The notes under the pieces were generated by a model that was given only the letters and a program-made list of their open reading frames with translations, searched no databases and had not been told where the DNA came from. A stretch of 64,000 nt of DNA, from positions 124,001 to 188,000 of the forward strand of contig OY759511.1 in NCBI GenBank assembly GCA_963662395.1. The letters are read 5' to 3'. The DNA is from JAPOXR01 sp963662395. GTDB lineage: Bacteria; Pseudomonadota; Alphaproteobacteria; Rhodobacterales; Rhodobacteraceae. The translations under genes were made by a program, and so were the position numbers. This document shows, piece after piece, positions 1-8,915 of the stretch; the stretch's first letter is position 1; the number at the start of each line of letters is the position of its first letter.

Positions 1-112
1 CCGCGGGCCGGAAGGCGTGCGGTCACAATTCTCGCCCGAGGAATTGCTGGAGTCCGGCATCGGAATCTATTTGCGCGGCCTCGGTGCCGTGAAGGCCGGC
101 AACCGAACATAG
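1..112 (+). CDS. C-terminal end of an unidentified protein (partial)
   Basis: An open frame enters from the left edge and ends with TAG at 110-112, giving about 36 residues that finish in LGAVKAGNRT. The frame has no stop codon and its codon choice matches neighbouring genes, so it looks like the true tail of a gene. Too little is present to name a family. It points the same way as the DUF2852 and bpt genes but is separated from them by about 230 bases containing inverted repeats, so it is probably a separate transcription unit. Confidence 0.5.
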   Translation, partial: RGPEGVRSQFSPEELLESGIGIYLRGLGAVKAGNRT

Positions 113-239
113 CTCCGGAGAGCCGCCACCCTCACCTATGACGGGGCCCGGAATGTCGTGTTGCCATGTCCTGCAAGGATGCAATTTTTTTTGACCGAAG
201 CCATTGAAACCGGCCTTGCAATCCCCACATTGGACTTGC

Positions 240-262
240 TAATGTTATTGATATTAACATTA
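240..262. promoter_or_regulatory. AT-rich inverted repeat upstream of the DUF2852 gene
   Basis: The arms TAATGTTA (240-247) and TAACATTA (255-262) are perfect inverted copies separated by 7 bases. Such an AT-rich palindrome stands out in this GC-rich sequence and lies about 80 bases before the start codon at 341, where an operator would be expected. The binding protein is unknown. Confidence 0.4.
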
Positions 263-268
263 CGGTGT

Positions 269-287
269 TGGCAATGACATGTTGCCA
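269..287. promoter_or_regulatory. Second inverted repeat upstream of the DUF2852 gene
   Basis: The arms TGGCAA (269-274) and TTGCCA (282-287) are again separated by 7 bases. The centre lies 27 bases from the centre of the 240-262 repeat. Two palindromes with the same spacer length in one promoter region suggest paired operator sites or a structured leader. This is inference from symmetry only. Confidence 0.3.
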
Positions 288-340
288 TTCAAACATTGGC
301 CGCCGAATGGCAGTGGCCAGGTCACATTGGAGGTAGTGAA

Positions 341-703
341 ATGGAACCGGATGCATCTTGGTTTTCCCGTATTGTTGACTGGTTTGACCGGCACGGGATG
401 CTTGCATGGATCATGTTGATGGTTGTCGGGTTTGTTGTTTTCTGGCCTGTTGGCCTCGTAGTTCTGGGATTTCTGATCGGGAGCAAAAGGATGTGTTCAG
501 GAAAATTGGCAGGAATGAAGAAGCCGTTTCGGCGGGGTTTCCGCTCTTCGGGCAACTCCGCGTTCGACAATTACCGCGATGAAACCCTGAAGCGGCTGGA
601 GCGGGAGCAGAGGGAATTCAGCGACTTTCTCCAGCGCCTCCGTGATGCCAAGGACAAGGCGGAATTTGACCGGTTCTTTGAAGAGCGCCTGCAGAATTCG
701 TGA
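341..703 (+). CDS. DUF2852 family small membrane protein
   Basis: This 120-residue protein starts at ATG 341, preceded by GGAGG at good spacing. The longer frame from 296 has no ribosome site. Residues about 17-45 form a hydrophobic segment (AWIMLMVVGFVVFWPVGLVV). It is followed by a basic stretch and a charged C-terminal helix rich in RLEREQREFSDFLQRL, likely a coiled coil, ending FDRFFEERLQ. This layout is typical of DUF2852, a small family known mainly from alphaproteobacteria with no established function. It probably sits in the inner membrane with the helical tail in the cytoplasm. A terminator-like hairpin follows at 721-750. Confidence 0.8.
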   Translation: MEPDASWFSRIVDWFDRHGMLAWIMLMVVGFVVFWPVGLVVLGFLIGSKRMCSGKLAGMKKPFRRGFRSSGNSAFDNYRDETLKRLEREQREFSDFLQRLRDAKDKAEFDRFFEERLQNS

Positions 704-720
704 GCGCTGCATGCTGACCG

Positions 721-750
721 AAGGCGGCTGACCATCATGGCAGCCGCTTT
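721..750 (+). terminator. Hairpin terminator after the DUF2852 gene
   Basis: AAGGCGGCTG (721-730) pairs with CAGCCGCTTT (741-750) across a 10-base loop, giving about 10 pairs including one G-T pair. It lies 18 bases after the DUF2852 stop. The T-run after the stem is short, so it may be a weak or bidirectional terminator. Confidence 0.5.
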
Positions 751-867
751 CGCACGACCGTAAACCGGGGCGCCAGCAGGCCAACCCGCGCCGGCTGCCC
801 CTGGAGCGGAAGCTTGCCGGGCCCTGCCGGGATTGCTAGAAGCCGGGTATCGGCAAGGCCCTCCGGC

Positions 868-1626
868 ATGACTGACAAGATCCGGACACCGGATTTCTAT
901 CTTACGAAGGAAACTCCCTGCCCGTACCTTCCTGACCGGATGGAACGGCGGATTTTTACCGTTATCCATGACAATCAGGAAGGGTCGCCCCTTTACGACA
1001 TGCTGGTCAGGCACGGATTCAGACGTTTGTCGGACGTGCTCTACCGGACACATTGCGAGGGGTGCACCAGCTGTCATTCGGTCCGGGTTCGGGTGCCGGA
1101 ATTCAGCCCGTCCCGCAGTCAGCGCCGGTCAATCAACCGGAACCGCGACCTGGTCCGGGTCATCGAACGCCCGGTTGCCGACGAATGCCAGCACGCGCTG
1201 TTTCAGAAATACATGCAGGCACGGCATTCCGGCGACATGGATGCGGCAGGCTACGACTGCTACCGTGATCTCGTCGAATCCTCGCCAATCGACACCCTCC
1301 TGGTCAAGTATTTCCTGCCGGACCGGGGCTGCGCCCCGGGTGACGGTCGCCTGGTTGCCGCGTCGATTACCGATTGCCTGAAGGACGGCTTGTCCATGGT
1401 CTATTCGTTCTTCGATCCCGAATTCGGGCACCGGTCGCCGGGAACATTCATGATCCTCGACCATGTCGGGTTGTGCCGGGAGCGAGGACTCGAACACCTG
1501 TATCTCGGCTTCTGGGTGCCCGGCAGCAACAAGATGAGTTACAAGATCAACTTCATGCCGCTTGATATCCTGGTCGGCAAGACGTGGAAGGCATGCAACT
1601 CGGCAGATGGTGTCGCCAGCCTGTGA
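868..1626 (+). CDS. bpt: Arginyl-tRNA--protein transferase (bacterial aspartate/glutamate leucyltransferase type)
   Basis: Product of 252 residues. The family transfers an amino acid from charged tRNA to the N-terminus of proteins starting with Asp or Glu, marking them for ClpS/ClpAP degradation in the cytoplasm. Visible family marks are the N-terminal CPYLPDRMERRIF, the cysteine pair region CEGCTSCHSVRV at about residues 61-72, and a C-terminal GNAT-like fold with YLGFWVPGSNKMSYK and the closing FMPLDILV. ATG 868 (MTDKIRTPDFYL) is chosen because homologous proteins begin just before PxFY and the upstream 18 codons look non-coding. The gene stands alone between DUF2852 and the convergent TRAP operon. 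Confidence 0.9.
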   Translation: MTDKIRTPDFYLTKETPCPYLPDRMERRIFTVIHDNQEGSPLYDMLVRHGFRRLSDVLYRTHCEGCTSCHSVRVRVPEFSPSRSQRRSINRNRDLVRVIERPVADECQHALFQKYMQARHSGDMDAAGYDCYRDLVESSPIDTLLVKYFLPDRGCAPGDGRLVAASITDCLKDGLSMVYSFFDPEFGHRSPGTFMILDHVGLCRERGLEHLYLGFWVPGSNKMSYKINFMPLDILVGKTWKACNSADGVASL

Positions 1627-1704
1627 CCCGGGCAAATGGCCCCCGTACAGCCGGAGCGATCCGGAGCCGGTGCCCGGGCAGGGTGTCCCGTGCGTTGACG
1701 TCGA

Positions 1705-4059
1705 TCAGCTTCCCATCAGGTCGGGAACGAGGGTTACCACCTGCGGCACCATCCACAGCAGTATCAACCCCAGGACCTGGATCAATACGAATGGCGCCAC
1801 GCCGCGGTAGATCTGGCCGGTCGTGACTTCCCTGGGGGCAACCCCGCGCAGGTAGAACAGTGCAAACCCGAATGGAGGCGTCAGGAAGGAGGTCTGCAGG
1901 TTGACGGCGATCATGATGGTGACCCATGCCGGGTCAAGGGTGCCGCCATAGATCACCGGACCCACGATCGGCACGACGATGTAGATGATCTCCAGGAAAT
2001 CCAGCACGAATCCCAGGACAAACAGGATGATCATCACGATCAGGAAAACCAGCCATTCCTGGTCGAAGCTGCGGAGAAAATCCTGGATGTAATGCTCGCC
2101 ACCAAAGGAGATCACCACCAGGTTCAGCAGTTGTGACCCGATCAGAATGGTGAAGACCATCGACGTGACCTTCGCGGTCTCCCGGACAACCGATGTCAGC
2201 GCCTTGACGGCAAACAGCACCCAGGCCGAATAGAGCAGCCCGATAAAGGCCAGGCTGTAGGTTGCCTGGGCGACAATGAAGGCAATCCAGTCTTCCAGCG
2301 GAACCACATCCCGGTTGACCCGCAGGTCGAAATTCACCCCGATGAGAATCATGATGACGATCGAGAAACTCGCGACAATGATCAGCTTGCCACTTCGATT
2401 CTGGTCATGCAGGACACGGTAACCCGCCAGCATCAGGGCACCGGCAGCACCGAGCGCGGCAGCCGGGGTCGGGTTGGTGATGCCGCCGAGAATTGACCCG
2501 AGCACGGCAACAATCAGCACCAGCGGCGGAAACACGACCCGGATCAGTTCGTTCCGGACCAGGCATTTGACCGCGTATGAGCAACCGAACAGCGCGATTC
2601 CGACCGGGATTGCCAGGATGAGCACGACCGCACCCGAGGATGACAGCGGCGAAATGAACGCGATATCGGTGAACAGGACCAGCAAGGAGCCGGCGGCACC
2701 GATGAGCAGTGGGCGCCGGTCGGAGGAGGGCGACACGCCGCGCGCCGCGGCCAGCATCAGGCTGGCGGCGAGGAAGATGAGTGCAACGCCACTGCCGATC
2801 GGCGGCGAATTGGCGATCTTCTCGACTCGTGCGCTGGCGAGTTCTTCCTCGGTCAATGCGTGCCGGCCACCTTCCTCGCCAGCGGCGTCGATCGTCGCCT
2901 GGGTTGCCACCGAACGATCCCATTTTTCCCGGCCGTGCAATTCGATCATGGACTGGCGGCATTCATCCGAAACATTGGTTCGAAGATCGGCCACGTCTCC
3001 GATTTCCGAGTAACGGTCCACATCCAGGTCCTGGCTGCCGGCAATGCCGAAGAAGGTGGCGACAACAACACCGCCGATGAGCGCTGCCGGTGCGCCCAGC
3101 AACCAGGTCAGGCCGTGCCGCAGCGAAATCGATTCGCCCTGGTGCCCCTGCCCCGGCACCGGCGGCGCCAGGTCAGGCTTGAGAAAGGCAACACTCAGGG
3201 CCAGCAAGGCATAAAGGAAGGCCAGCATGATTCCCGGAAGGATTGCCGCCTGGAACAGGGTTCCGACCGAAAGAACCGCGGCTTCACCCAGATAGGTCAA
3301 TGCATCGGAACAGCCGGCTGCCGTGGCTCTGACCTCCTGGGCGGTGGAATAGATGTCCCCGGCCAGCGTCCCGAGCAGCACGATGACGATCGATGGCGGA
3401 ATGATCTGCCCCAGGGTGCCGGATGCAGCGATGACGCCGGATGCCAGCGCCGGAGAATACCGGTTTCGCAGCATGGTCGGCAGGGCCAGCAGGCCCATGG
3501 TCACCACGGTGGCGCCGACGATGCCGGTCGATGCGGCAAGGAACGCACCCACCACCACGACTGATACTGCAAGGCCGCCAGGCAATGGGCCGAACACCCG
3601 CGCCATGGTGGTCAGCAGGTCGTTGGCAATTTTTGACCGCTCCAGCGTCACCCCCATCAGGACGAACATCAGCACGGCCAGCAGGGTCTCGATGGACTGC
3701 CCGGCAATCACCCGCTCATTGATCCGGTTGACGATGAAGGAAAGTCGCCGATTGATGGCGTCTTCCCAGCCGCCCGGAAAAACCGGCTGTTCGACAACCG
3801 GCAAGTCCGGATATCTGAAGAGTGATATGTCGATTCGTGCAATTCCCTGTTCTACCAGGGCGTTATACTGGGAACTTGACGTATCGACCGTCTGGTGGAT
3901 CAGTAATCCGGCACTATCGAGAGCAGCAATAACGGCAAATGACAGCACGCCGGCGCCGCCAATGGCGAAGGCGACCGGAAACCCGGACATGATCCCGGCA
4001 AACAGGAAAAGAAAGACGATGATCAGGCCGATCTCCACGCCATCAAGAAATAGCGGCAT
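1705..4059 (-). CDS. dctM: TRAP transporter large permease (DctM family), enlarged
   Basis: This is the large membrane subunit of a tripartite ATP-independent periplasmic transporter, driving sodium- or proton-coupled uptake of an organic acid delivered by DctP. At 784 residues it is nearly twice the usual 425-450. The N-terminal half has the family core (GFPVAFAIGG, LFVLMGVTLERS-like and GTLGQIIPPSIVIVLLG motifs) and the C-terminus has the last core helices (TPPFGFALFYLRGVAP). Between them is an insertion of roughly 300 residues with a hydrophilic section around residues 330-420 and several extra membrane helices. The hydrophilic loop near residues 60-110 is also extended. ATG 4059 follows GGGAAG, and an in-frame TTG at 4065 overlaps the dctQ stop, so translation is probably coupled. 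Enlarged DctM proteins are known in this class. Confidence 0.85.
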   Translation of the reverse strand: MPLFLDGVEIGLIIVFLFLFAGIMSGFPVAFAIGGAGVLSFAVIAALDSAGLLIHQTVDTSSSQYNALVEQGIARIDISLFRYPDLPVVEQPVFPGGWEDAINRRLSFIVNRINERVIAGQSIETLLAVLMFVLMGVTLERSKIANDLLTTMARVFGPLPGGLAVSVVVVGAFLAASTGIVGATVVTMGLLALPTMLRNRYSPALASGVIAASGTLGQIIPPSIVIVLLGTLAGDIYSTAQEVRATAAGCSDALTYLGEAAVLSVGTLFQAAILPGIMLAFLYALLALSVAFLKPDLAPPVPGQGHQGESISLRHGLTWLLGAPAALIGGVVVATFFGIAGSQDLDVDRYSEIGDVADLRTNVSDECRQSMIELHGREKWDRSVATQATIDAAGEEGGRHALTEEELASARVEKIANSPPIGSGVALIFLAASLMLAAARGVSPSSDRRPLLIGAAGSLLVLFTDIAFISPLSSSGAVVLILAIPVGIALFGCSYAVKCLVRNELIRVVFPPLVLIVAVLGSILGGITNPTPAAALGAAGALMLAGYRVLHDQNRSGKLIIVASFSIVIMILIGVNFDLRVNRDVVPLEDWIAFIVAQATYSLAFIGLLYSAWVLFAVKALTSVVRETAKVTSMVFTILIGSQLLNLVVISFGGEHYIQDFLRSFDQEWLVFLIVMIILFVLGFVLDFLEIIYIVVPIVGPVIYGGTLDPAWVTIMIAVNLQTSFLTPPFGFALFYLRGVAPREVTTGQIYRGVAPFVLIQVLGLILLWMVPQVVTLVPDLMGS

Positions 4060-4061
4060 GG

Positions 4062-4967
4062 TCAATTCTTCCCTGGCTGAAGATCGGCATCGGTGACATC
4101 GAAACTGTCACGTATGTCAAGATCGGCATGCTTGTTCAGCGAGTCCGGCCCCTCGCGCAATTCGAGCAGGGAACGGTAGAACAGGGACACTGCCTGCAGG
4201 ATGACCAGGAAGGCAAACAGGACCAGCAATACCTTGAACAGGAAATAGGCATCGAAGCCGCTCGGAGAGAAGCCGATGGTCTCGACGTTCCACCTGACTG
4301 CCCGCGATTTCATGAGAAGACGGTCAAGCGTGTCCGAGGCGGATGGCTTGGGAACGATCAGGTGACGCCACAGGAAGAACCAGGAATAGAGCCAGATCAA
4401 CATCATCGAGGGCAGCATGAACAGCAATGCCCCGCCCATATCGACGATCTTCTTCATCCGGTGGGAAGCGCCGGCATAGTAGAGATCCACCCTGACATGC
4501 CCGCCCTGGACCAGCGTGTAGCCGCAGCACAGGCACACGATCATGGCATTGTAGAGCTTCAATTCCTCGGCATACCAGGCGAGATCCCTGGTGAATGTAT
4601 AGCCGAACGGGCCAAAGGAGATTTCGGAGACAAGGAATATCCGCTGCAGAAACACGATCATGACCTGCTGGAAAACCATCAGCAGACCGGCCCAGGCCGC
4701 GGCGCGTCCGACCCAGTTGCCGATGAATTCGAGAATCCGGACGGTCCGCCACATGATGGTCCGTCGCCACAACCCCAGGCCGGTCAGCACCAAAAAGGCC
4801 GACAGGAAGACGTAGAGCAGTTCGAAGGAAGCACCATAATACACGAAGCGCATCAGGGCTTCCTTGTCCGACCAGTCAAGCCAGCTGGCCGGATGGGTCA
4901 GGGCATGACCGACATTGTAGAAGGAAAGAGCAATTCCGGTGACAATATGTGTAACGAAGTCAATCAT
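4062..4967 (-). CDS. dctQ: TRAP transporter small permease (DctQ family), long form
   Basis: A membrane protein of 301 residues, longer than the usual 160-200. Hydrophobic helices appear near residues 45-66, 88-112, 143-160 and 180-200, with another at 245-270. The segment with GGHVRVDLYY matches the DctQ hallmark in which an Arg-Val-Asp follows a helix. It forms the membrane complex with DctM, whose gene directly follows with overlapping stop and start. It lies downstream of dctP across an 85-base spacer that holds a stable hairpin. The extended N-terminus and the enlarged DctM probably belong to the same subfamily. Confidence 0.85.
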   Translation of the reverse strand: MIDFVTHIVTGIALSFYNVGHALTHPASWLDWSDKEALMRFVYYGASFELLYVFLSAFLVLTGLGLWRRTIMWRTVRILEFIGNWVGRAAAWAGLLMVFQQVMIVFLQRIFLVSEISFGPFGYTFTRDLAWYAEELKLYNAMIVCLCCGYTLVQGGHVRVDLYYAGASHRMKKIVDMGGALLFMLPSMMLIWLYSWFFLWRHLIVPKPSASDTLDRLLMKSRAVRWNVETIGFSPSGFDAYFLFKVLLVLFAFLVILQAVSLFYRSLLELREGPDSLNKHADLDIRDSFDVTDADLQPGKN

Positions 4968-5010
4968 TTACCTTCGCACCGGAACTCGTGGTGGCTTGGC
5001 GCACGAAGGT

Positions 5011-5036
5011 GGCCTCCCCCGGATTCGGGGAAGGCC
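5011..5036 (-). promoter_or_regulatory. Stem-loop between dctP and dctQ
   Basis: GGCCTCCCCCG (5011-5021) and CGGGGAAGGCC (5026-5036) form an 11-pair stem with one wobble and a 5-base loop, and no T-run follows in the direction of transcription. Such intercistronic hairpins after binding-protein genes commonly stabilise the upstream message so that the periplasmic protein is made in excess. That role is inferred here. Confidence 0.55.
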
Positions 5037-5052
5037 CTGTTTTGCCTGTGCA

Positions 5053-6129
5053 TCAGGAGAATATTCTGGCGCGCTGGGCCGTGAACACGCCGGAGGACTG
5101 CGTCAGCCATTCCGACGATGCCTTGCGGGATTCAGCCACGCTGTCATGAATGTTCTTGTAGATGGGATCATCCATGTTCTCGTCCAGAACCTTCCTCGCC
5201 GCGGTGCCGAATGCATCCCAGACATCGTCCGGGAACACGTTGATTTCGACACCGGCGTTGATCAGGCGCTGCAGGGCGGCCGAATTGTTGGCGTTGAAGA
5301 AGGTCAGCGTCCATTCATGTGCTTCTGCCGCCGCGATCTGGATGATCTTCTGCTGGGCCGGTGTCAGGGACTCGAACACGTCGAGGTTGGTCGCCAGTGA
5401 CAGGGCAGCGCCGGGCTCATGGAAACCGGAGGTGTAGTACACCTTGGTGATTTCCTGGAAGCCGGCCTTCTCGTCGGCAAACGGGCCGATCCACTCGGTG
5501 CCATCCAGGGCCCCTGAAGCGAGCGCCTGATAGACTTCGGAACCGGGGATGTTCTGGACTGCAGCACCGAGTTCGGACAGCACCTTCCCACCCTGGCCGG
5601 GCATGCGGAATTTCAGGCCATTCAGATCCTCGGCACTTTCAATGCGCTTGTGGAACCAGCCGCCGGCCTGGGCGCCCGTATTCCCGGCAATGAAGGATTT
5701 CAGCCCGAAAATCGAGCCCAGCTCATGATGCAACTCCATCCCGCCATCATGATAATACCAGGTGGTGAGTTCGGGTGCGGTCATTCCGAACGGAACCGCG
5801 GTGAAGAACGCAAATGCCGGGTGCTGACCGAGGAAATAGTAATCGGCGGCGTGGTACATGTCGGCCTGGCCGGACGACACGGCATCGAATACCTCGAAAG
5901 GTCCGACAAGCTCGCCGCCTGCCTTCAAGTCGATGGTCAGTTGACCATCGGTCATTGCGGTAATCGAGTCTGCACAACGCTGGGCGCTGTCATGAACCCC
6001 GGCAAGGCCCCTGCCCCAGCTGGTGACCAGGGTCAGCGTCCGTTTTCCCTGCGCGATGGCCGGAGCGGCAAACGCTGTCGCGGCGGCACCGCCTGCCGCG
6101 GCAGTGGTCAGGAATGATCTTCTGTCCAT
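5053..6129 (-). CDS. dctP: TRAP transporter substrate-binding protein (DctP family, TakP-like)
   Basis: Periplasmic solute receptor of 358 residues that hands substrate to the DctQM permease. It begins MDRRSFLTTAAAGGAAATAFAAPAIA, with a double-arginine type leader suggesting Tat export. Features include the GPFEVFDAVSSGQADMYH region, KFRMPGQGGKVLSELG and the hallmark ALASGALDGTEWIGP followed by FHEPGA, which resemble the 2-oxo-acid/chloroaromatic branch of the family. Substrate identity is not provable from sequence. ATG 6129 is preceded by AGGAG at ideal spacing; the longer frame to 6168 lacks a site. It is the first gene of the leftward dctP-dctQ-dctM operon. Confidence 0.9.
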   Translation of the reverse strand: MDRRSFLTTAAAGGAAATAFAAPAIAQGKRTLTLVTSWGRGLAGVHDSAQRCADSITAMTDGQLTIDLKAGGELVGPFEVFDAVSSGQADMYHAADYYFLGQHPAFAFFTAVPFGMTAPELTTWYYHDGGMELHHELGSIFGLKSFIAGNTGAQAGGWFHKRIESAEDLNGLKFRMPGQGGKVLSELGAAVQNIPGSEVYQALASGALDGTEWIGPFADEKAGFQEITKVYYTSGFHEPGAALSLATNLDVFESLTPAQQKIIQIAAAEAHEWTLTFFNANNSAALQRLINAGVEINVFPDDVWDAFGTAARKVLDENMDDPIYKNIHDSVAESRKASSEWLTQSSGVFTAQRARIFS

Positions 6130-6361
6130 TTTGTTCTCCTCTTTGCGGATTGTGCCCGAGCCGGGCATGGTCTTGTACGAAATTCAGCCAATACCAATTG
6201 AATGCGAATTTCAAGCATATCGGACAACATTGCCGACCCATTGAACCGGGCCGCCGTGCAAACTCCTGCCAATGCCTGCCTGCTTGCGGTTTCCGGCAAC
6301 CGGTGGCAATTGGACAGACCAGAAGCCTGCCGAGGAGTGATTTTTCCATGGCGACAAATTG

Positions 6362-6390
6362 TTGACGATCAATTTTTCCAATTCTATTCT
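6362..6390 (+). promoter_or_regulatory. Sigma-70-like promoter for ilvB-ilvH
   Basis: TTGACG (6362-6367) and TATTCT (6385-6390) are separated by exactly 17 bases in an AT-rich patch between the divergent dctP and ilvB genes. Transcription would start near 6397, giving a leader of about 136 bases before ilvB. The remaining 6130-6532 sequence contains no gene. A short frame at 6441-6528 has no branched-chain-residue run, so no classical attenuator peptide is evident. Confidence 0.55.
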
Positions 6391-6532
6391 TTTCCGGGCA
6401 AGCCGCGAACCTTGGAGCCAAAGACACGTAGGCGCACCGAAATGAAAACAGCCGGTTCCCCGCGGGATCGCGCGGTTGCCTCTCTGGAGCATGGAGAGGT
6501 CTTCTCTTGTCCTGTTTCCGGAGCTTGAAATC

Positions 6533-8287
6533 ATGGCAAAATCAATGAGCGGAGCAGATATCCTGCTCAGGGCACTGAAAGACCAGGGTGTCGAGGTTGT
6601 TTTCGGATATCCCGGCGGTGCGGTTCTGCCGATCTATGACAGTCTCGACCAAAGCAACAGCATCAGGCATATCCTGGTTCGCCACGAACAGGGCGCGGTT
6701 CATGCTGCGGAAGGCTATGCCCGCTCTACCGGCAAGCCGGGCGTGGTCCTGGTCACTTCCGGACCGGGCGCCACCAATTCGGTGACCGGCCTGACCGACG
6801 CCTTGATGGATTCAATTCCGATCGTGCTGATATCAGGCCAGGTTCCGACATTCATGATCGGCAATGACGCATTCCAGGAGGCTGACACGGTCGGGATCAC
6901 CCGGCCCTGCACCAAGCATAACTGGCTGGTCAAGGATACCGGGGATTTGGCCGACGTCATTCACCAGGCGTTTCATATCGCCACCGCCGGCAGGCCCGGC
7001 CCGGTGCTGATCGATATCCCGAAGGATGTCCAGTTTGCAGATGCCGAGTACCGGGAGCCCTCCGAGACCCACCGTGAGAATTATCGACCCAGGATCTACG
7101 GCGATCGCGGCTTGATCACGGAACTCGCCGGCCTGGTGGAGCAGGCGGCCAGGCCGGTCATCTATAGCGGCGGCGGGGTGGTCAATTCCGGGCGGGACGC
7201 ATGTGACTTCCTGCGCCAGCTTGTCGGGGAGACCGGCTTTCCGATCACCTCGACGCTGATGGGGCTGGGCGCATACTCCGCATCCGGTGAGCACTGGCTG
7301 GGAATGCTGGGCATGCATGGCAGTTACGAGGCCAATCTTGCCATGCATGGCTGCGACCTCATGATCAATATCGGTGCCCGGTTCGACGACAGGATTACCG
7401 GCAGAATCAAGGATTTCAGCCCGAATTCTCGCAAGGCGCATATCGACATCGACAAGTCATCGATCAACAAGGCGGTGCAGGTCGAACTGCCCATCGTCGG
7501 CGATGTCGAGAATGTTCTCAGGGAGCTGCTGCTGATCTGGCGCAGCCGGGGCAGCAGGACCAATGGCGAGGGCCTGAGGGAGTGGTGGCAACAGATCAGG
7601 GAGTGGCAGAAGGTCGACTGTTTCTCCTACAGGAACTCGGACCAGGTCATCAAACCGCAATTCGCCCTGGAGAGACTCGAGGCGCTGACACGCGATCATG
7701 ACCGGTATGTCACCACCGAGGTCGGACAGCACCAGATGTGGGCGGCACAATTCCTGAAATTCAATGAACCCCATCGGTGGATGACCTCTGGCGGGCTTGG
7801 AACCATGGGCTACGGTTTCCCGTCCTCGATCGGTGTCCAGATTGCCCATCCTGACTCGCTGGTCATCAATGTGGCCGGTGAAGCCAGCTGGCTGATGAAC
7901 ATGCAGGAGATGTGCACCGCCATGCAGGAGAAACTCCCGGTCAAGCAGTTCATTCTCAATAATGAATATCTCGGCATGGTCAGACAGTGGCAGGAGTTGT
8001 TGCACGACGAGCGCTACAGCAATTCCTGGTGTGCAGCCCTTCCGGATTTCGTCAAGCTGGCCGAGGCATTCGGTTGCCACGGCATCATGGTCGAGGACCC
8101 TGCCCGGCTGGATGACGCCATCCTGGAAATGCTGGACCATGCCGGCCCGGTGATCGTGGATTGCCGCGTCGACAGGTTCGAGAACTGTTTCCCGATGATT
8201 CCCTCTGGCGAGCCGCACAACAAGATGTTGCTTGGGCCTTCGGAAAAACGCACCGCCGTCCAGGCTGGCGGCGCAGTCCTGGTATGA
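6533..8287 (+). CDS. ilvB: Acetolactate synthase large (catalytic) subunit
   Basis: Catalyses the thiamine diphosphate-dependent condensation of pyruvate with pyruvate or 2-oxobutyrate, the first common step of valine, leucine and isoleucine synthesis. The 584 residues match the family length. Visible marks are FGYPGGAVLPIYD, the catalytic glutamate in HEQGAVHAAEGYAR, SGPGATN, GARFDDRITG, and the cofactor-binding stretch AGEASWLMNMQEM with LNNEYLGMVRQWQ. The AGEAS variant is usual in alphaproteobacteria. ATG 6533 is chosen because MAKSMSGADILL is the normal N-terminus; GGAG lies upstream. The ilvH gene follows after 7 bases. Confidence 0.95.
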   Translation: MAKSMSGADILLRALKDQGVEVVFGYPGGAVLPIYDSLDQSNSIRHILVRHEQGAVHAAEGYARSTGKPGVVLVTSGPGATNSVTGLTDALMDSIPIVLISGQVPTFMIGNDAFQEADTVGITRPCTKHNWLVKDTGDLADVIHQAFHIATAGRPGPVLIDIPKDVQFADAEYREPSETHRENYRPRIYGDRGLITELAGLVEQAARPVIYSGGGVVNSGRDACDFLRQLVGETGFPITSTLMGLGAYSASGEHWLGMLGMHGSYEANLAMHGCDLMINIGARFDDRITGRIKDFSPNSRKAHIDIDKSSINKAVQVELPIVGDVENVLRELLLIWRSRGSRTNGEGLREWWQQIREWQKVDCFSYRNSDQVIKPQFALERLEALTRDHDRYVTTEVGQHQMWAAQFLKFNEPHRWMTSGGLGTMGYGFPSSIGVQIAHPDSLVINVAGEASWLMNMQEMCTAMQEKLPVKQFILNNEYLGMVRQWQELLHDERYSNSWCAALPDFVKLAEAFGCHGIMVEDPARLDDAILEMLDHAGPVIVDCRVDRFENCFPMIPSGEPHNKMLLGPSEKRTAVQAGGAVLV

Positions 8288-8294
8288 TTTTCAA

Positions 8295-8915
8295 ATGACG
8301 TCACTCAGCATCAAGAAGGGAAGTTCCCGGCATTCGGCATATGATTTGCGCCGATCCAGGGATTCCGACACCGAGACCCACACCCTGTCGGTCCTCGTGG
8401 ATAACGAAGCCGGCGTGCTGGCCAGGGTTGTCGGCCTTTTCTCCGGACGGGGTTACAATATCGAGAGCCTGACCGTGACCGAGGTCGATCATTCGGGCCA
8501 TCTCTCCCGCATGACCATCGTGACCACAGGGCGGGTTCATGTCATCGAACAGATCAAGGCCCAGCTCGAGCGGCTGATCCCGGTACACTCGGTCGTGGAT
8601 CTGACAGTCGAGGGACAGTCGGTCCAGCGCGAGGTCGGGCTGCTGAAGGTAAGGCGGGGCGCCGGGGGCAGCCCGGAAATCAGCGAGATTGCGCGGGAAT
8701 TCGGCGCCACCGAAATCTGGTCCGGAGAGGATTGCCTGGTGCTGGAGTTGACGGGTGATCCGGTCCGGATCGACCAGCTCGCCGACAGGCTGCTGGAATG
8801 CGGGCTGCTGGAGATCGCCCGCACCGGCGTGGTGGGAATGCAGGTCGACCCTGCCAGCCTCGACCACGCTGCGGTCGTCAGCACATCCGATAGGGAGGCT
8901 GGCCCCCTTTCCTGA
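8295..8915 (+). CDS. ilvH: Acetolactate synthase small (regulatory) subunit
   Basis: A 206-residue regulatory partner of IlvB that confers valine feedback inhibition and stimulates activity. The N-terminal ACT domain is clear (TLSVLVDNEAGVLARVVGL, FSGRGYNIESLTV), followed by the C-terminal ALS_ss domain ending LEIARTGVVGMQ. The leader of about 30 residues before the ACT domain is slightly long. ATG 8295 lies 7 bases after the ilvB stop, so the genes form one operon. The ilvC gene that often follows in relatives is not adjacent. Confidence 0.93.
   Translation: MTSLSIKKGSSRHSAYDLRRSRDSDTETHTLSVLVDNEAGVLARVVGLFSGRGYNIESLTVTEVDHSGHLSRMTIVTTGRVHVIEQIKAQLERLIPVHSVVDLTVEGQSVQREVGLLKVRRGAGGSPEISEIAREFGATEIWSGEDCLVLELTGDPVRIDQLADRLLECGLLEIARTGVVGMQVDPASLDHAAVVSTSDREAGPLS

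Noticed and set aside
6397..6532. Attenuator leader peptide before ilvB
   Set aside because: The small frame at 6441-6528 has no run of Leu, Val or Ile codons, and no convincing terminator/antiterminator pair was seen.
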